Assembly: GCA_910575795.1 (NCBI GenBank)
Contig: CAJTGE010000036.1
Location: 1-53,264 of the forward strand
Reading direction: 5' to 3'
Length of the DNA stretch: 53,264 nucleotides
Source of the DNA: Clostridiaceae bacterium
Lineage (GTDB): Bacteria > Bacillota > Clostridia > Lachnospirales > Lachnospiraceae
The translations under genes were made by a program, and so were the position numbers. Positions within the stretch are counted from its first letter, which is position 1, and each line of letters opens with the position of its first letter. Positions 1 through 6,977 of the stretch are shown one piece after another. The notes below the pieces were generated by a model. That model searched no databases. It was not told the DNA's origin and saw only the letters and a program-made list of their open reading frames with translations.

Positions 1-126
1 GTAGGGAAAAAAGCAGCATAAGGGATTGTGTATTTTATTCAGTTTTCGAGGTCAGGTAACGGATTGAAAAATAAGTCCGATGAACCTGATTTTTTAGTGT
101 CCAAAATGACTTCAAATGGATGAAGA

Positions 127-200
127 TCAGGGTTTTCGGACAGTCTGGGGGGGGATCGTGCGTTTTTGTTATTATTATAAGGGAGTTCAAAAATGTATAC
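127..200. repeat. 74-bp direct repeat, copy 1
   Basis: This 74-bp stretch recurs identically at 285-358, including a run of eight G and the final GTATAC. Here the GTATAC is followed by the left arm of a long inverted repeat. At the second copy GTATAC is followed by the forward leader instead. It contains no gene I can support. Bases 1-126 before it hold nothing recognisable. Confidence 0.95.
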
Positions 201-284
201 CTTTCTTTATAGGGAATTTCCTGATGGGATTCCGTCAGAATTAACAAAAGATGGGCTTATTTTTCTTGATTTTCAGCCGACAAT

Positions 285-358
285 TCAGGGTTTTCGGACA
301 GTCTGGGGGGGGATCGTGCGTTTTTGTTATTATTATAAGGGAGTTCAAAAATGTATAC
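285..358. repeat. 74-bp direct repeat, copy 2
   Basis: Identical to 127-200. Its last 19 bases form the left half of a palindrome centred on GTATAC (340-371), which is conserved before the second gene cluster at 21117-21148. The preceding bases have no counterpart in the second cluster's leader. Confidence 0.95.
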
Positions 359-371
359 ATTTTTGAATTCC
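340..371. promoter_or_regulatory. Palindrome centred on GTATAC, possible terminator or operator
   Basis: A 32-bp near-perfect palindrome (one mismatch pair) built from GAGTTCAAAAAT and its complement is followed by a T-rich run. The same palindrome stands at 21117-21148 before the second cluster. It could be a rho-independent terminator isolating the cluster from upstream transcription, or a binding site. The stem is AT-rich, so termination strength is uncertain. Confidence 0.6.
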
Positions 372-377
372 TTTTTC

Positions 378-404
378 TTTTCAAAAACATGTCTATTTTA
401 TACT
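378..404 (+). promoter_or_regulatory. Candidate promoter of glycosylation cluster 1
   Basis: A TATACT -10 box (399-404) is preceded at 15 bp by a weak TTTTCA -35 (378-383). The stretch is almost unchanged before the second cluster, which supports a function. It lies between the inverted-repeat arms, so an inversion would reverse its direction. Assignment rests on consensus resemblance and conservation only. Confidence 0.4.
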
Positions 405-597
405 ATTGTCGGCTGAAAATCAAGAAAAATAAGCCCATCTTTTGTTAATTCTGACGGAATCCCATCAGGAAATTCCCTATAAAGAAAGGTATACATAACT
501 GGACAGGATATGTCTGTTTCCAAATAACATAAATTATGGGACAGTTTCCGGTTATGCGGCCTGGAGCGTGTTTGAGAAATGCCAGGGCCAAAGAATG

Positions 598-1257
598 ATG
601 GGGGTACGATATATGGGAGAGGTTTATGCATACTGCCGGATCGTTCCGGGCGGCGCGGACAAACGGGAGCAGACAGCCGTCATGCGCGAGATGCAGGTAG
701 AGGAGGAGCACATTTTTGCGGATGTGGAGACGGGAAGCGCCGGGGAGAGGCCGGAATACAGGAGGCTCTTTAGCCGGCTGAGGCCGGGCGATCTGCTGTA
801 TATCCGCTGCTTAAGCGCGCTTGGGGACACGTACCCTGAGATCCGCAGGGAGTGGGGGCTGCTGACAAAGGAAAAGGGCGCCGACGTCTCCATCCTGGAG
901 ACGCCCCTGATTGACACCAGGCGCGGAAAGCTGCAGTACGGGAGCCTGATCGCGGATATCGTGCTGGATATGCTGAACTATGTGTCAGAGGCAGATAAAA
1001 GCGCGCGCAGGCGCAGGCAGCGCGAGGGGATTGAAAGGGCAAAGCGCGAGGGTACAAGGTTTGGCCGCAGCCCCCTGCCGACGCCGGACAACTTTTATCC
1101 GGTGTACAAAAGATGGGCTTCCCGGGAGATCAGCGTGGAGGAGGCGGCAAAGCTGTGCGGGTTTTCGCGGGGCACCTTTTACCGCCGGGCGAGGCAGGCA
1201 GAGCGGGAAAACTGCAGCGATCCAGAGAATAAGATAGAGAGGGAAGCAGGATGGTAA
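598..1257 (+). CDS. Serine-recombinase-like protein lacking catalytic residues
   Basis: The protein (219 aa) has the resolvase fold sequence: an N-terminal YxxCR strand, the RPEYRRL and GDLLYI segments, a long arginine-rich helix (about 125-157) and a C-terminal helix-turn-helix (about 178-200). In active resolvases the nucleophile is the serine of R-V-S-T; here the segment reads RIVPGG, with V16 in its place. The two catalytic arginines of the LxRLGR motif are also gone, reading LSALGD (residues 72-77). It should therefore bind DNA but not recombine it. It is the first gene of the cluster and overlaps the next gene by 7 bases. The start at 598 is chosen because conservation with the paralogue at 21353 begins there; ATG 613 is possible. 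A regulatory role is inferred. Confidence 0.8.
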   Translation: MGVRYMGEVYAYCRIVPGGADKREQTAVMREMQVEEEHIFADVETGSAGERPEYRRLFSRLRPGDLLYIRCLSALGDTYPEIRREWGLLTKEKGADVSILETPLIDTRRGKLQYGSLIADIVLDMLNYVSEADKSARRRRQREGIERAKREGTRFGRSPLPTPDNFYPVYKRWASREISVEEAAKLCGFSRGTFYRRARQAERENCSDPENKIEREAGW

Positions 1258-2570
1258 CATTTGTTGTGTGGGGAGCCGGCGACCGCGGGCACATAGCGGC
1301 CGAAATATTCGGAACAGACAGGATTGCGGCATTCATTGATTCGGACCCGAAAAAGGCCGGCCAGACCTTTTATGGCCGGCCGATCATTGACTTTGCATAT
1401 TATAAAACGCATTATTCAGACTATGCAATCCTGGTCTCATTATCAATGGGGCAATCCATTGTTGAAATGTTAGATAAGGAAGAGATCTTCTTTTTTGAGT
1501 ACAATGAATGTCCGCCGGAGCTGATCGGATATGGATGGAAGCGCGCCAGGAAGTACCTGGACAACTTAAAGGTAGCTGAGACGAAAGTAGCCGTCTACGG
1601 GCATACGCTATACAGTGTGTTAATGTATGAATATTTAGAACATTCAGGCCATGAATGCGCCGGCCTGATATTCGGCCGCGATATATCCGGACAGCGTCTG
1701 GAATCGTTTGGGCGGATGTTCCCGTTCATTACAGTGAAAAAACTGGATGAGATAGAGGCGGATACAACGATATTGGAGACGATCCGCGAGGATGAGTGCG
1801 ACAGCCGGATCCACGGCTGGAAGACAAGAGATCTATATGACTGGAAGCGGTTTATACCTGACTACAGGAACCCGGAGATTGCCGGCATGAAGGACAAATA
1901 CAAAGGGAAGAGGTGCTTTATTGTGGCCACCGGCCCGAGCCTGACGTTTGCTGATCTGGAAAAACTGAAACGCAGCCATGAATTCTGTATCGGTGTCAAT
2001 ACCATTTTTAAAGGATTTGACAAGACGGACTGGAGGCCGGATCAATATGTGGTGGTAGACGTGGATGTCATGAACCATCTCGGGTCAGCTATCAGGGACA
2101 TGGATGTGAAGCAGAAGTTCATAGCGGATGCAAGCATCGATTTTGATTATGACAGCCTGACAGAGGAATTTTATATCTATCACTCGATTTTTACCAAGAG
2201 CACATGGGAACGGGGACTGATATCCGATGATTTTTCGGAGTATGCGTATAACAGCGGCTCAGTAACGACCATCAGTCTGCAGTTGGCGATGTATGAAGGC
2301 TTTGAAGAAATTTATTTACTGGGATGTGACAACTCCTATGCAAAAACAGGATTCCGCCATTTTAATGAGCCAAAAGAAGAGGAAACACATGTATACGGGG
2401 CGACGTATGACGTGGCGAGATACGTGACGGCGTCCGAGGCGGTTGTCAATGCCTACGGGAAGCTGAAAGAGTATGCAGAGCAGAGGGGAATCAAAATTTA
2501 CAATGCGACCCGGGGCGGGTATCTGGAGGTCTTTGAACGGGTAAATCTGGATGACCTGCTTCAGGAATAG
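1251..2570 (+). CDS. DUF115/Maf-type flagellin glycosyltransferase (motility accessory factor)
   Basis: The 439-aa protein starts with a Rossmann-like domain (VWGAGDRGH near residue 6, FIDSDPKKAG near 30). A DUF115 (MptE-like) domain begins near residue 216 at KGKRCFIVATGPSL and runs to about 420, including the NSGSV and YLLGCD motifs. Proteins of this family transfer CMP-activated nonulosonic acids to serine or threonine of flagellin in the cytoplasm. The start overlaps the upstream recombinase-like gene, which implies translational coupling, and is preceded by GAGGGAAG. The neighbouring KdsA and CMP-synthetase genes would supply its donor. A close paralogue is at 22006-23325. The actual acceptor is inferred. 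Confidence 0.85.
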   Translation: MVTFVVWGAGDRGHIAAEIFGTDRIAAFIDSDPKKAGQTFYGRPIIDFAYYKTHYSDYAILVSLSMGQSIVEMLDKEEIFFFEYNECPPELIGYGWKRARKYLDNLKVAETKVAVYGHTLYSVLMYEYLEHSGHECAGLIFGRDISGQRLESFGRMFPFITVKKLDEIEADTTILETIREDECDSRIHGWKTRDLYDWKRFIPDYRNPEIAGMKDKYKGKRCFIVATGPSLTFADLEKLKRSHEFCIGVNTIFKGFDKTDWRPDQYVVVDVDVMNHLGSAIRDMDVKQKFIADASIDFDYDSLTEEFYIYHSIFTKSTWERGLISDDFSEYAYNSGSVTTISLQLAMYEGFEEIYLLGCDNSYAKTGFRHFNEPKEEETHVYGATYDVARYVTASEAVVNAYGKLKEYAEQRGIKIYNATRGGYLEVFERVNLDDLLQE

Positions 2571-2580
2571 CTGAGGGCAT

Positions 2581-2600
2581 TTTTTCAGACACGCTCCAGG
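2581..2600. repeat. Short dispersed repeat, inverted orientation
   Basis: The reverse complement reads CCTGGAGCGTGTCTGAAAAA, close to 561-580. It lies inside about 30 bp that are present between the DUF115 and kdsA genes here but missing from the matching junction in the second cluster (23326-23336). Related copies are at 6913-6930 and 29791-29813. Confidence 0.6.
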
Positions 2601-2628
2601 CATCATAACAGTGAAAGGGAAGAAGCAG

Positions 2629-3453
2629 ATGATGAATCCATTCGTAAAAGACGATCGTTTTTTTCTGATAGCAGGGCCGTGCGCGCTGGAATCGGAACAA
2701 AATGTCATGTATCTGGCAGAAGAGATATCGAACCTGTGCAGGAAACTGCAGATCGAGTATTGTTTTAAAGTGTCATGGGATAAAGCGAACCGGACTTCCG
2801 CGGCAAAATACCGGGGGCCGGGATTAACGGAAGGCGTCCGGATTTTAAAAAAGGTGAAACAGGAGCTGGGCGTGAGGATTGCAACCGACATCCATGAGCC
2901 CTGGCAGGCAGAAGTGATTGCAAAAGCGGCTGATGTGATACAGATCCCGGCTTTTCTGTGCAGGCAGACGGACCTGATCAGAGCAGCGGCAGAGACAGGA
3001 AAGACGATTCATATAAAGAAAGCGCAGTTCTTAAGCCCGGAGGAGATGGGAAATGTCATCCATAAGTTTGAAGACTATGGAAACAGGAACCTTATGTTAT
3101 GCGAGAGAGGGAGCAGCTTCGGATACAATAATCTTGTCGTAGATATGACGGGGCTGGTCCGCATGAAGCGTTTCGGCTATCCGGTGGTGTTTGACGCGAC
3201 GCACAGCGTGCAGATATCCGGCGGGGGCGCAGACCATGGCAACAGCGGAAAGAGGGAGTATGCGCCGTATCTGGCCAGGGCCGCCATGGCAACCGGGGCG
3301 GTGGACGGAATATTCATGGAGGTTCACGATAATCCGGACGAGGCGAAGTGCGACGGGAGCTGCATGCTGCATTTAAGCATGTTGGAAGATCTGTTAAGGC
3401 AACTGATTGCGATCAGGGAGGTTCAAAATACGTATGGTTACGGGGTCAGATAG
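2629..3453 (+). CDS. kdsA: KdsA-like 3-deoxy-8-phosphooctulonate synthase
   Basis: This enzyme family condenses phosphoenolpyruvate with arabinose 5-phosphate to give KDO 8-phosphate. The 274-aa protein shows the family motifs AGPCALES, KVSWDKANRTS, IQIPAFLCRQTDL, FGYNNLVVDM and DATHSVQ. Cys18 in AGPC marks the metal-dependent class (the metal-independent class has Asn there). The other expected ligands are visible: His in DATHS, Glu in MEVH and Asp in AKCDG. ATG 2629 is chosen over GTG 2611 because AAAGGGAAG sits just upstream of it. The gene ends immediately before the phosphomannose isomerase. No arabinose-5-phosphate isomerase is visible in the window, so a related aldose phosphate could be the real substrate. 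Confidence 0.88.
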   Translation: MMNPFVKDDRFFLIAGPCALESEQNVMYLAEEISNLCRKLQIEYCFKVSWDKANRTSAAKYRGPGLTEGVRILKKVKQELGVRIATDIHEPWQAEVIAKAADVIQIPAFLCRQTDLIRAAAETGKTIHIKKAQFLSPEEMGNVIHKFEDYGNRNLMLCERGSSFGYNNLVVDMTGLVRMKRFGYPVVFDATHSVQISGGGADHGNSGKREYAPYLARAAMATGAVDGIFMEVHDNPDEAKCDGSCMLHLSMLEDLLRQLIAIREVQNTYGYGVR

Positions 3454-4350
3454 ATGATAATTTTGGAAGCTGTAATACACGAGACGGTCTGGGGCGGGAA
3501 CCGGTTAGGCAGGCTTATAAAGAGGGACGGCGCGAAAACAGGGCATCTTTACCTGGTGAACGGGCATAAGGGACTTTCAAACAGGGCGCTGAACGGAGCG
3601 TATGCCGGCGTTACGCTGGAGCAGATATTTCCCCATGAGAAACGAAACTGGGGGATGGAGGCGTATGAGAGCTTCCCGCTCACCATCGCCCTGGTTGACG
3701 CCAGGGAGAACTTAAGCATACAGGTACACCCGGATGCCCGGACAGCAGAAAGGCTGGAACATGAAAGAAACGGGAAAACCGAGTCCTATATTTTTCTGGA
3801 GGAACCAAAAAGCAGGTGGATCTACGCGGGATGTGCGTGCGGCTCAAAAGAAGAGCTTGAAGCGGCCGTGGAAAACGGAAGGACGGAGGATGTTACGGCG
3901 CATTTTCCGGTTGAGAGGGATGATTATGTCTGCATAGAGGCGGGGACCCTGCATGCCCTGACGGCGGGAAGCCTTGTATATGAAATTGAATACGGAAGTG
4001 ATTTTACATACCGGTTTTATGATTACAACCGGGTGGACGAGCGCGGGAAAACGCGGGAATTACATATCCCGAAGGCCCGTGAGAGCATAGACCTTTGCCG
4101 GGTTCCCCAAAAGCGCCCCTGTACCCCCGGGGAGTGGATGCGGGAAGAAAACTACGAGATCTGCAGGATGCAGGGCATGCGATCCTACAAAAACGGCGGG
4201 GAGCAGATCGAATGCATTTCCATCCTGAAAGGCGTTGGGGAGTGCGGGGATATACCGCTCCATCCGGGGATGGCGGTGATTCTGTTTCCGGGGGAGACGC
4301 TGGCAGGCGCTGCGCTGACCGATATCGTCGCGGCAAGATTAAGGAAATGA
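3454..4350 (+). CDS. manA: Class I mannose-6-phosphate isomerase-like protein
   Basis: The 298-aa protein interconverts fructose 6-phosphate and mannose 6-phosphate if it keeps the family activity. The zinc ligands of class I isomerases are in place: Gln90 and His92 in IQVHPDA, Glu110 in GKTES, and His167 in EAGTLHAL. The family signature YEIEYGSDFTYRFYDYNR follows. Its ATG touches the kdsA stop codon, so the two are co-transcribed. It could supply mannose 6-phosphate to the NeuB-type synthase at 10260. The paralogue at 24180 has a longer C-terminus; here the frame ends after AARLRK, and similar sequence continues past the stop. Confidence 0.85.
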   Translation: MIILEAVIHETVWGGNRLGRLIKRDGAKTGHLYLVNGHKGLSNRALNGAYAGVTLEQIFPHEKRNWGMEAYESFPLTIALVDARENLSIQVHPDARTAERLEHERNGKTESYIFLEEPKSRWIYAGCACGSKEELEAAVENGRTEDVTAHFPVERDDYVCIEAGTLHALTAGSLVYEIEYGSDFTYRFYDYNRVDERGKTRELHIPKARESIDLCRVPQKRPCTPGEWMREENYEICRMQGMRSYKNGGEQIECISILKGVGECGDIPLHPGMAVILFPGETLAGAALTDIVAARLRK

Positions 4351-4427
4351 CGCCGTGCAACCTGCTCAGGAGGAAAATGGACGGACAGGAGAATTTACAG
4401 AATGGATAGCTGGACTAATAAGAGAAC

Positions 4428-5096
4428 ATGAGGAAGATTAATTTATGCCCATCCATGATGTGCGCCAATTATGGAAATCTGGACAGAGAGGTCGAATTAT
4501 TAGAAAAAGCAGGTTCGGACATATTGCATCTGGATGTGATGGACGGAAATTATGTCCCGTATTTTGGGATGGGGATGCAGGATATTCAGCATATATGCAG
4601 GATCACCAGTCTGAAGACAGAGGTCCATCTGATGATAGAAAACCCGATGAGATATATCGGGCTGTTTGCCGACTGCGGCGTGGACATCATCTATATCCAT
4701 CCCGAATCAGAATACCATGCGATTACTACGCTGCAGAAGATCGAAGAAATGGGATTAGAGGCGGGGATTGTGATCAATCCCGGGACATCCGTGGGATATA
4801 TCCAGGAACTGTTAAACGTGGTGGACCGTGTTATGGTGATGGGGGTAAACCCGGGGCAGGCGGGGCAGTTATACCTGCCGTATGCGGAAAACAAAATCGA
4901 ACAGCTTTTAAAGCTGAAGGACGCGTACCGGTTTTCCATCGGGATGGACGGGGCGTGCAACCTGGAGAGAATCTGCCGCCTTGGCAAAAAGGGAGTGGAG
5001 AACTTTGTCCTGGGGACGGCGGCGCTGTTTTACGGCGACATGAACTATATGGAACACATGGAGAGGATTAAGAAAGCATTGGAGGAGACAGGATGA
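4428..5096 (+). CDS. Ribulose-phosphate 3-epimerase family protein
   Basis: The 222-aa TIM-barrel protein has the metal ligands of the epimerase family: His34 and Asp36 in LHLDVMDG, His67 in EVHLMIENP, and Asp174 in GMDGAC. The phosphate-binding loop appears as GVNPGQAGQ. Family members epimerise ribulose 5-phosphate or allulose 6-phosphate. In this cluster the enzyme may shape the pentose or hexose phosphate used by the KdsA-like synthase. That is inference, because the cluster has no arabinose-5-phosphate isomerase. It overlaps the next gene by 4 bases (ATGA). The paralogue is at 25142-25810. Confidence 0.82.
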   Translation: MRKINLCPSMMCANYGNLDREVELLEKAGSDILHLDVMDGNYVPYFGMGMQDIQHICRITSLKTEVHLMIENPMRYIGLFADCGVDIIYIHPESEYHAITTLQKIEEMGLEAGIVINPGTSVGYIQELLNVVDRVMVMGVNPGQAGQLYLPYAENKIEQLLKLKDAYRFSIGMDGACNLERICRLGKKGVENFVLGTAALFYGDMNYMEHMERIKKALEETG

Positions 5097-5743
5097 AGGT
5101 GGCTGCATTTGCTACGGTAAAGTTAAACAGCGAACGTGTCCCGCATAAAAATACCCAGCCCATAGGCGGAAGGCCGCTGTGTTACCATATCCTTAATACG
5201 GCCCTGCAGGTAGACGGGATTGACGATGTGTATATATACTGCAGCGATGAAAAAGTGCGGCAGTACATTCCGTCCGGCGTAAAGTTTCTGCAGAGGGAGA
5301 AGTGGCTGGACGGGAATGAGATCCGGGCGAAGGACACATATACGGCATTCCTGAATGACGTACAGGCCGATATCTATATCGCCCTGTGTACGACATCGCC
5401 GTTTACAAAGCGCGAGACATTAAAAAATGCGCTGGATCATGTGCTGAGCGGGGAATATGATTCGGCGTTTTCCGCAAAGAGGATACAGACATTTGCCTGG
5501 TATCAGGGAAAACCGATTAATTATGATATCGAAAATGTCCCCCGGACCCAGGATATGGAGCCTGTTTTTGCAGAGACAAGCGCATTCTTTATTTTCAGCA
5601 GGCAGTTATGGGAAAAGCACGGGAGACGTATCGGCTTCCACCCGTTCATACAGGAAGTGGGGGAGATAGAGTCTGTGGATATTGATACCATGGAGGATCT
5701 GGAATTTGCACAGATGATAGCCGGCCATGTGGACTATATTTGA
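5093..5743 (+). CDS. CMP-sugar-acid synthetase (acylneuraminate cytidylyltransferase family)
   Basis: The 216-aa protein has the nucleotide-binding loop VKLNSERVPHKN at residues 8-19, a variant of the family's R-x(2)-S-x-R-x-P-x-KN signature. CTTSPF follows near residue 100, and an acidic segment IESVDIDTMEDLEFA lies near the C-terminus. Such enzymes activate KDO, neuraminic or related acids with CTP. Placed after kdsA and before the methyltransferases, it should make the CMP donor for the DUF115 transferases. It differs clearly from the second cytidylyltransferase at 12450, so two different acids are likely. The paralogue is at 25807-26457. Confidence 0.85.
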   Translation: MKVAAFATVKLNSERVPHKNTQPIGGRPLCYHILNTALQVDGIDDVYIYCSDEKVRQYIPSGVKFLQREKWLDGNEIRAKDTYTAFLNDVQADIYIALCTTSPFTKRETLKNALDHVLSGEYDSAFSAKRIQTFAWYQGKPINYDIENVPRTQDMEPVFAETSAFFIFSRQLWEKHGRRIGFHPFIQEVGEIESVDIDTMEDLEFAQMIAGHVDYI

Positions 5744-5753
5744 GGGCAGAAAG

Positions 5754-6890
5754 ATGAAGCTGGACTTTGAACATTCAAAAAAAGAAATCATTGATACCTG
5801 TATGATCGAAGAACTGAAAAGGGCAAAGGACGTGATCGTCTTCGGGGCCGGCGGAAGCGGCGACTGGACGGTTAGCGCCTTAAGAAAACACGGGATCATG
5901 CCCCGGTGTTTCTGTGATAATTCAGAACGGAAACAGGGGAAGGCGCAAAACTTTCTGGATATATTATCCTTTGAAGATGCGATCCGGCTGTACCCGGAGG
6001 CGGCGGTATGCATCGCTTCCATGTGGCAGGAAGAAATTCAGCGGCAGATCACCGCTTATGATCCCGGTCTGGAGAAGCATATGTATAATCTCCTTAAGTC
6101 CATGGCGTGGGAAACGACAAACTGCCAGTATGTTTCCTCGGAGGAGGAATATATCAGGGGAAATCTGCCGCGTTTTGAAGAGCTCTGCAGGGATTTGGCG
6201 GATGAGTATTCAAAGGAAACGCTGCGCGGCATTTTAAATTACAGGCTGACGAGGGACAGAAGCTGTCTGGAGCAGATAAAGAGCAATGGTAGCGTCTATA
6301 CAGATAAGGCCATATGGGGGAGCGGCCCTGAGGGAGGGGAATATTTTATAATCGACGGCGGGGCCTATGACGGGGATACGGTAAAAGACTTTGTTGAAGC
6401 ATGGGGAGTCCGGGCAAGGCTGCGCCTGCACTGTTTTGAGGCGGGCCGCGCCAACTGCAGGCTGATAGAGGATAAAAAAGAACGGTTCTGTCCGCATCAG
6501 ATCTTCGTACATCACTCTGCGCTGTGGGACTCGACCGGGAGCGGGATGGTGTTTTCCGGTACGGGCCTGTCCGGGAAAATAGGGGAACAGGGGTCTGAAC
6601 GCATTGTAACGGAGCGGATCGATGATCTGGGTTTGGACAGGCTGGATTTTATCAAGCTGGATATAGAAGGCGCTGAGAGAAGGTGCCTGGAAGGGGCCAG
6701 AAAAACGATTGAGGCATACCATCCGGGGCTGGCGGTGTGCGCATACCATCTGCAGGACGATTTATTGGCATTGTCTGATTTTGTCAGATCGTTAGACCGC
6801 CCGTATGAGATGAAATTAAGACATTATAAAAATTCGGCGGGGGATACGATCCTTTATGCGGTTCCAAAGAAGCGGGCCGGGAAAATGTGA
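5754..6890 (+). CDS. FkbM-family methyltransferase with Rossmann-like N-terminal domain
   Basis: The 378-aa protein begins with a nucleotide-binding-like domain (VIVFGAGGSGDWT at about residues 22-34, CDNSERKQG near 53). An FkbM methyltransferase domain starts near residue 200 at IDGGAYDGDT and continues through FIKLDIEGAE to the C-terminus. FkbM enzymes methylate sugar hydroxyls using S-adenosylmethionine. ATG 5754, with GAGGGCAGAAAG just before it, is preferred over an upstream in-frame start that would overlap the cytidylyltransferase. The paralogue is at 26468-27598. Confidence 0.82.
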   Translation: MKLDFEHSKKEIIDTCMIEELKRAKDVIVFGAGGSGDWTVSALRKHGIMPRCFCDNSERKQGKAQNFLDILSFEDAIRLYPEAAVCIASMWQEEIQRQITAYDPGLEKHMYNLLKSMAWETTNCQYVSSEEEYIRGNLPRFEELCRDLADEYSKETLRGILNYRLTRDRSCLEQIKSNGSVYTDKAIWGSGPEGGEYFIIDGGAYDGDTVKDFVEAWGVRARLRLHCFEAGRANCRLIEDKKERFCPHQIFVHHSALWDSTGSGMVFSGTGLSGKIGEQGSERIVTERIDDLGLDRLDFIKLDIEGAERRCLEGARKTIEAYHPGLAVCAYHLQDDLLALSDFVRSLDRPYEMKLRHYKNSAGDTILYAVPKKRAGKM

Positions 6891-6912
6891 GGCGCAGACA
6901 ACGGGAAAGGTT

Positions 6913-6930
6913 TTTCAAACACGCCGGAGG
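6913..6930. repeat. Short dispersed repeat variant
   Basis: The sequence TTTTTCAAACACGCCGGAGG resembles the element at 2581-2600. It lies in about 65 bp of intergenic sequence between the FkbM and methyltransferase genes that has no counterpart in the second cluster, where only about 20 bp separate them (27599-27618). Confidence 0.45.
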
Positions 6931-6977
6931 ATTTTCGGGCGGTCAGGTAAAACCGGATGATGTGAGGGAATAAGAGG

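Larger units (their letters stand above)
195..494. repeat. Perfect 90-bp inverted repeat, arms 195-284 and 405-494
   Basis: The two arms are exact reverse complements, each bounded on its outer side by GTATAC (195-200 and 489-494). The 120 bp between them hold the second 74-bp repeat, a palindrome and a promoter-like sequence. The right arm is also present, slightly diverged, before the second cluster (21182-21271), so the right arm is the ancestral leader and the left arm is an inverted extra copy. The structure looks like the product of an inversion combined with a duplication. Confidence 0.9.

Noticed and set aside
276..283. GCCGACAA as a sigma-28 -10 box for a flagellar promoter
   Set aside because: The sequence resembles GCCGATAA, but no TAAA-type -35 lies at the correct distance in either arm.
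195..494. Inversion driven by the adjacent recombinase-like protein
   Set aside because: That protein lacks the catalytic serine and arginines, so any inversion must come from another enzyme.
4445..5071. 208-codon frame overlapping the epimerase gene
   Set aside because: The epimerase frame has all metal ligands; the overlapping one has no family resemblance.
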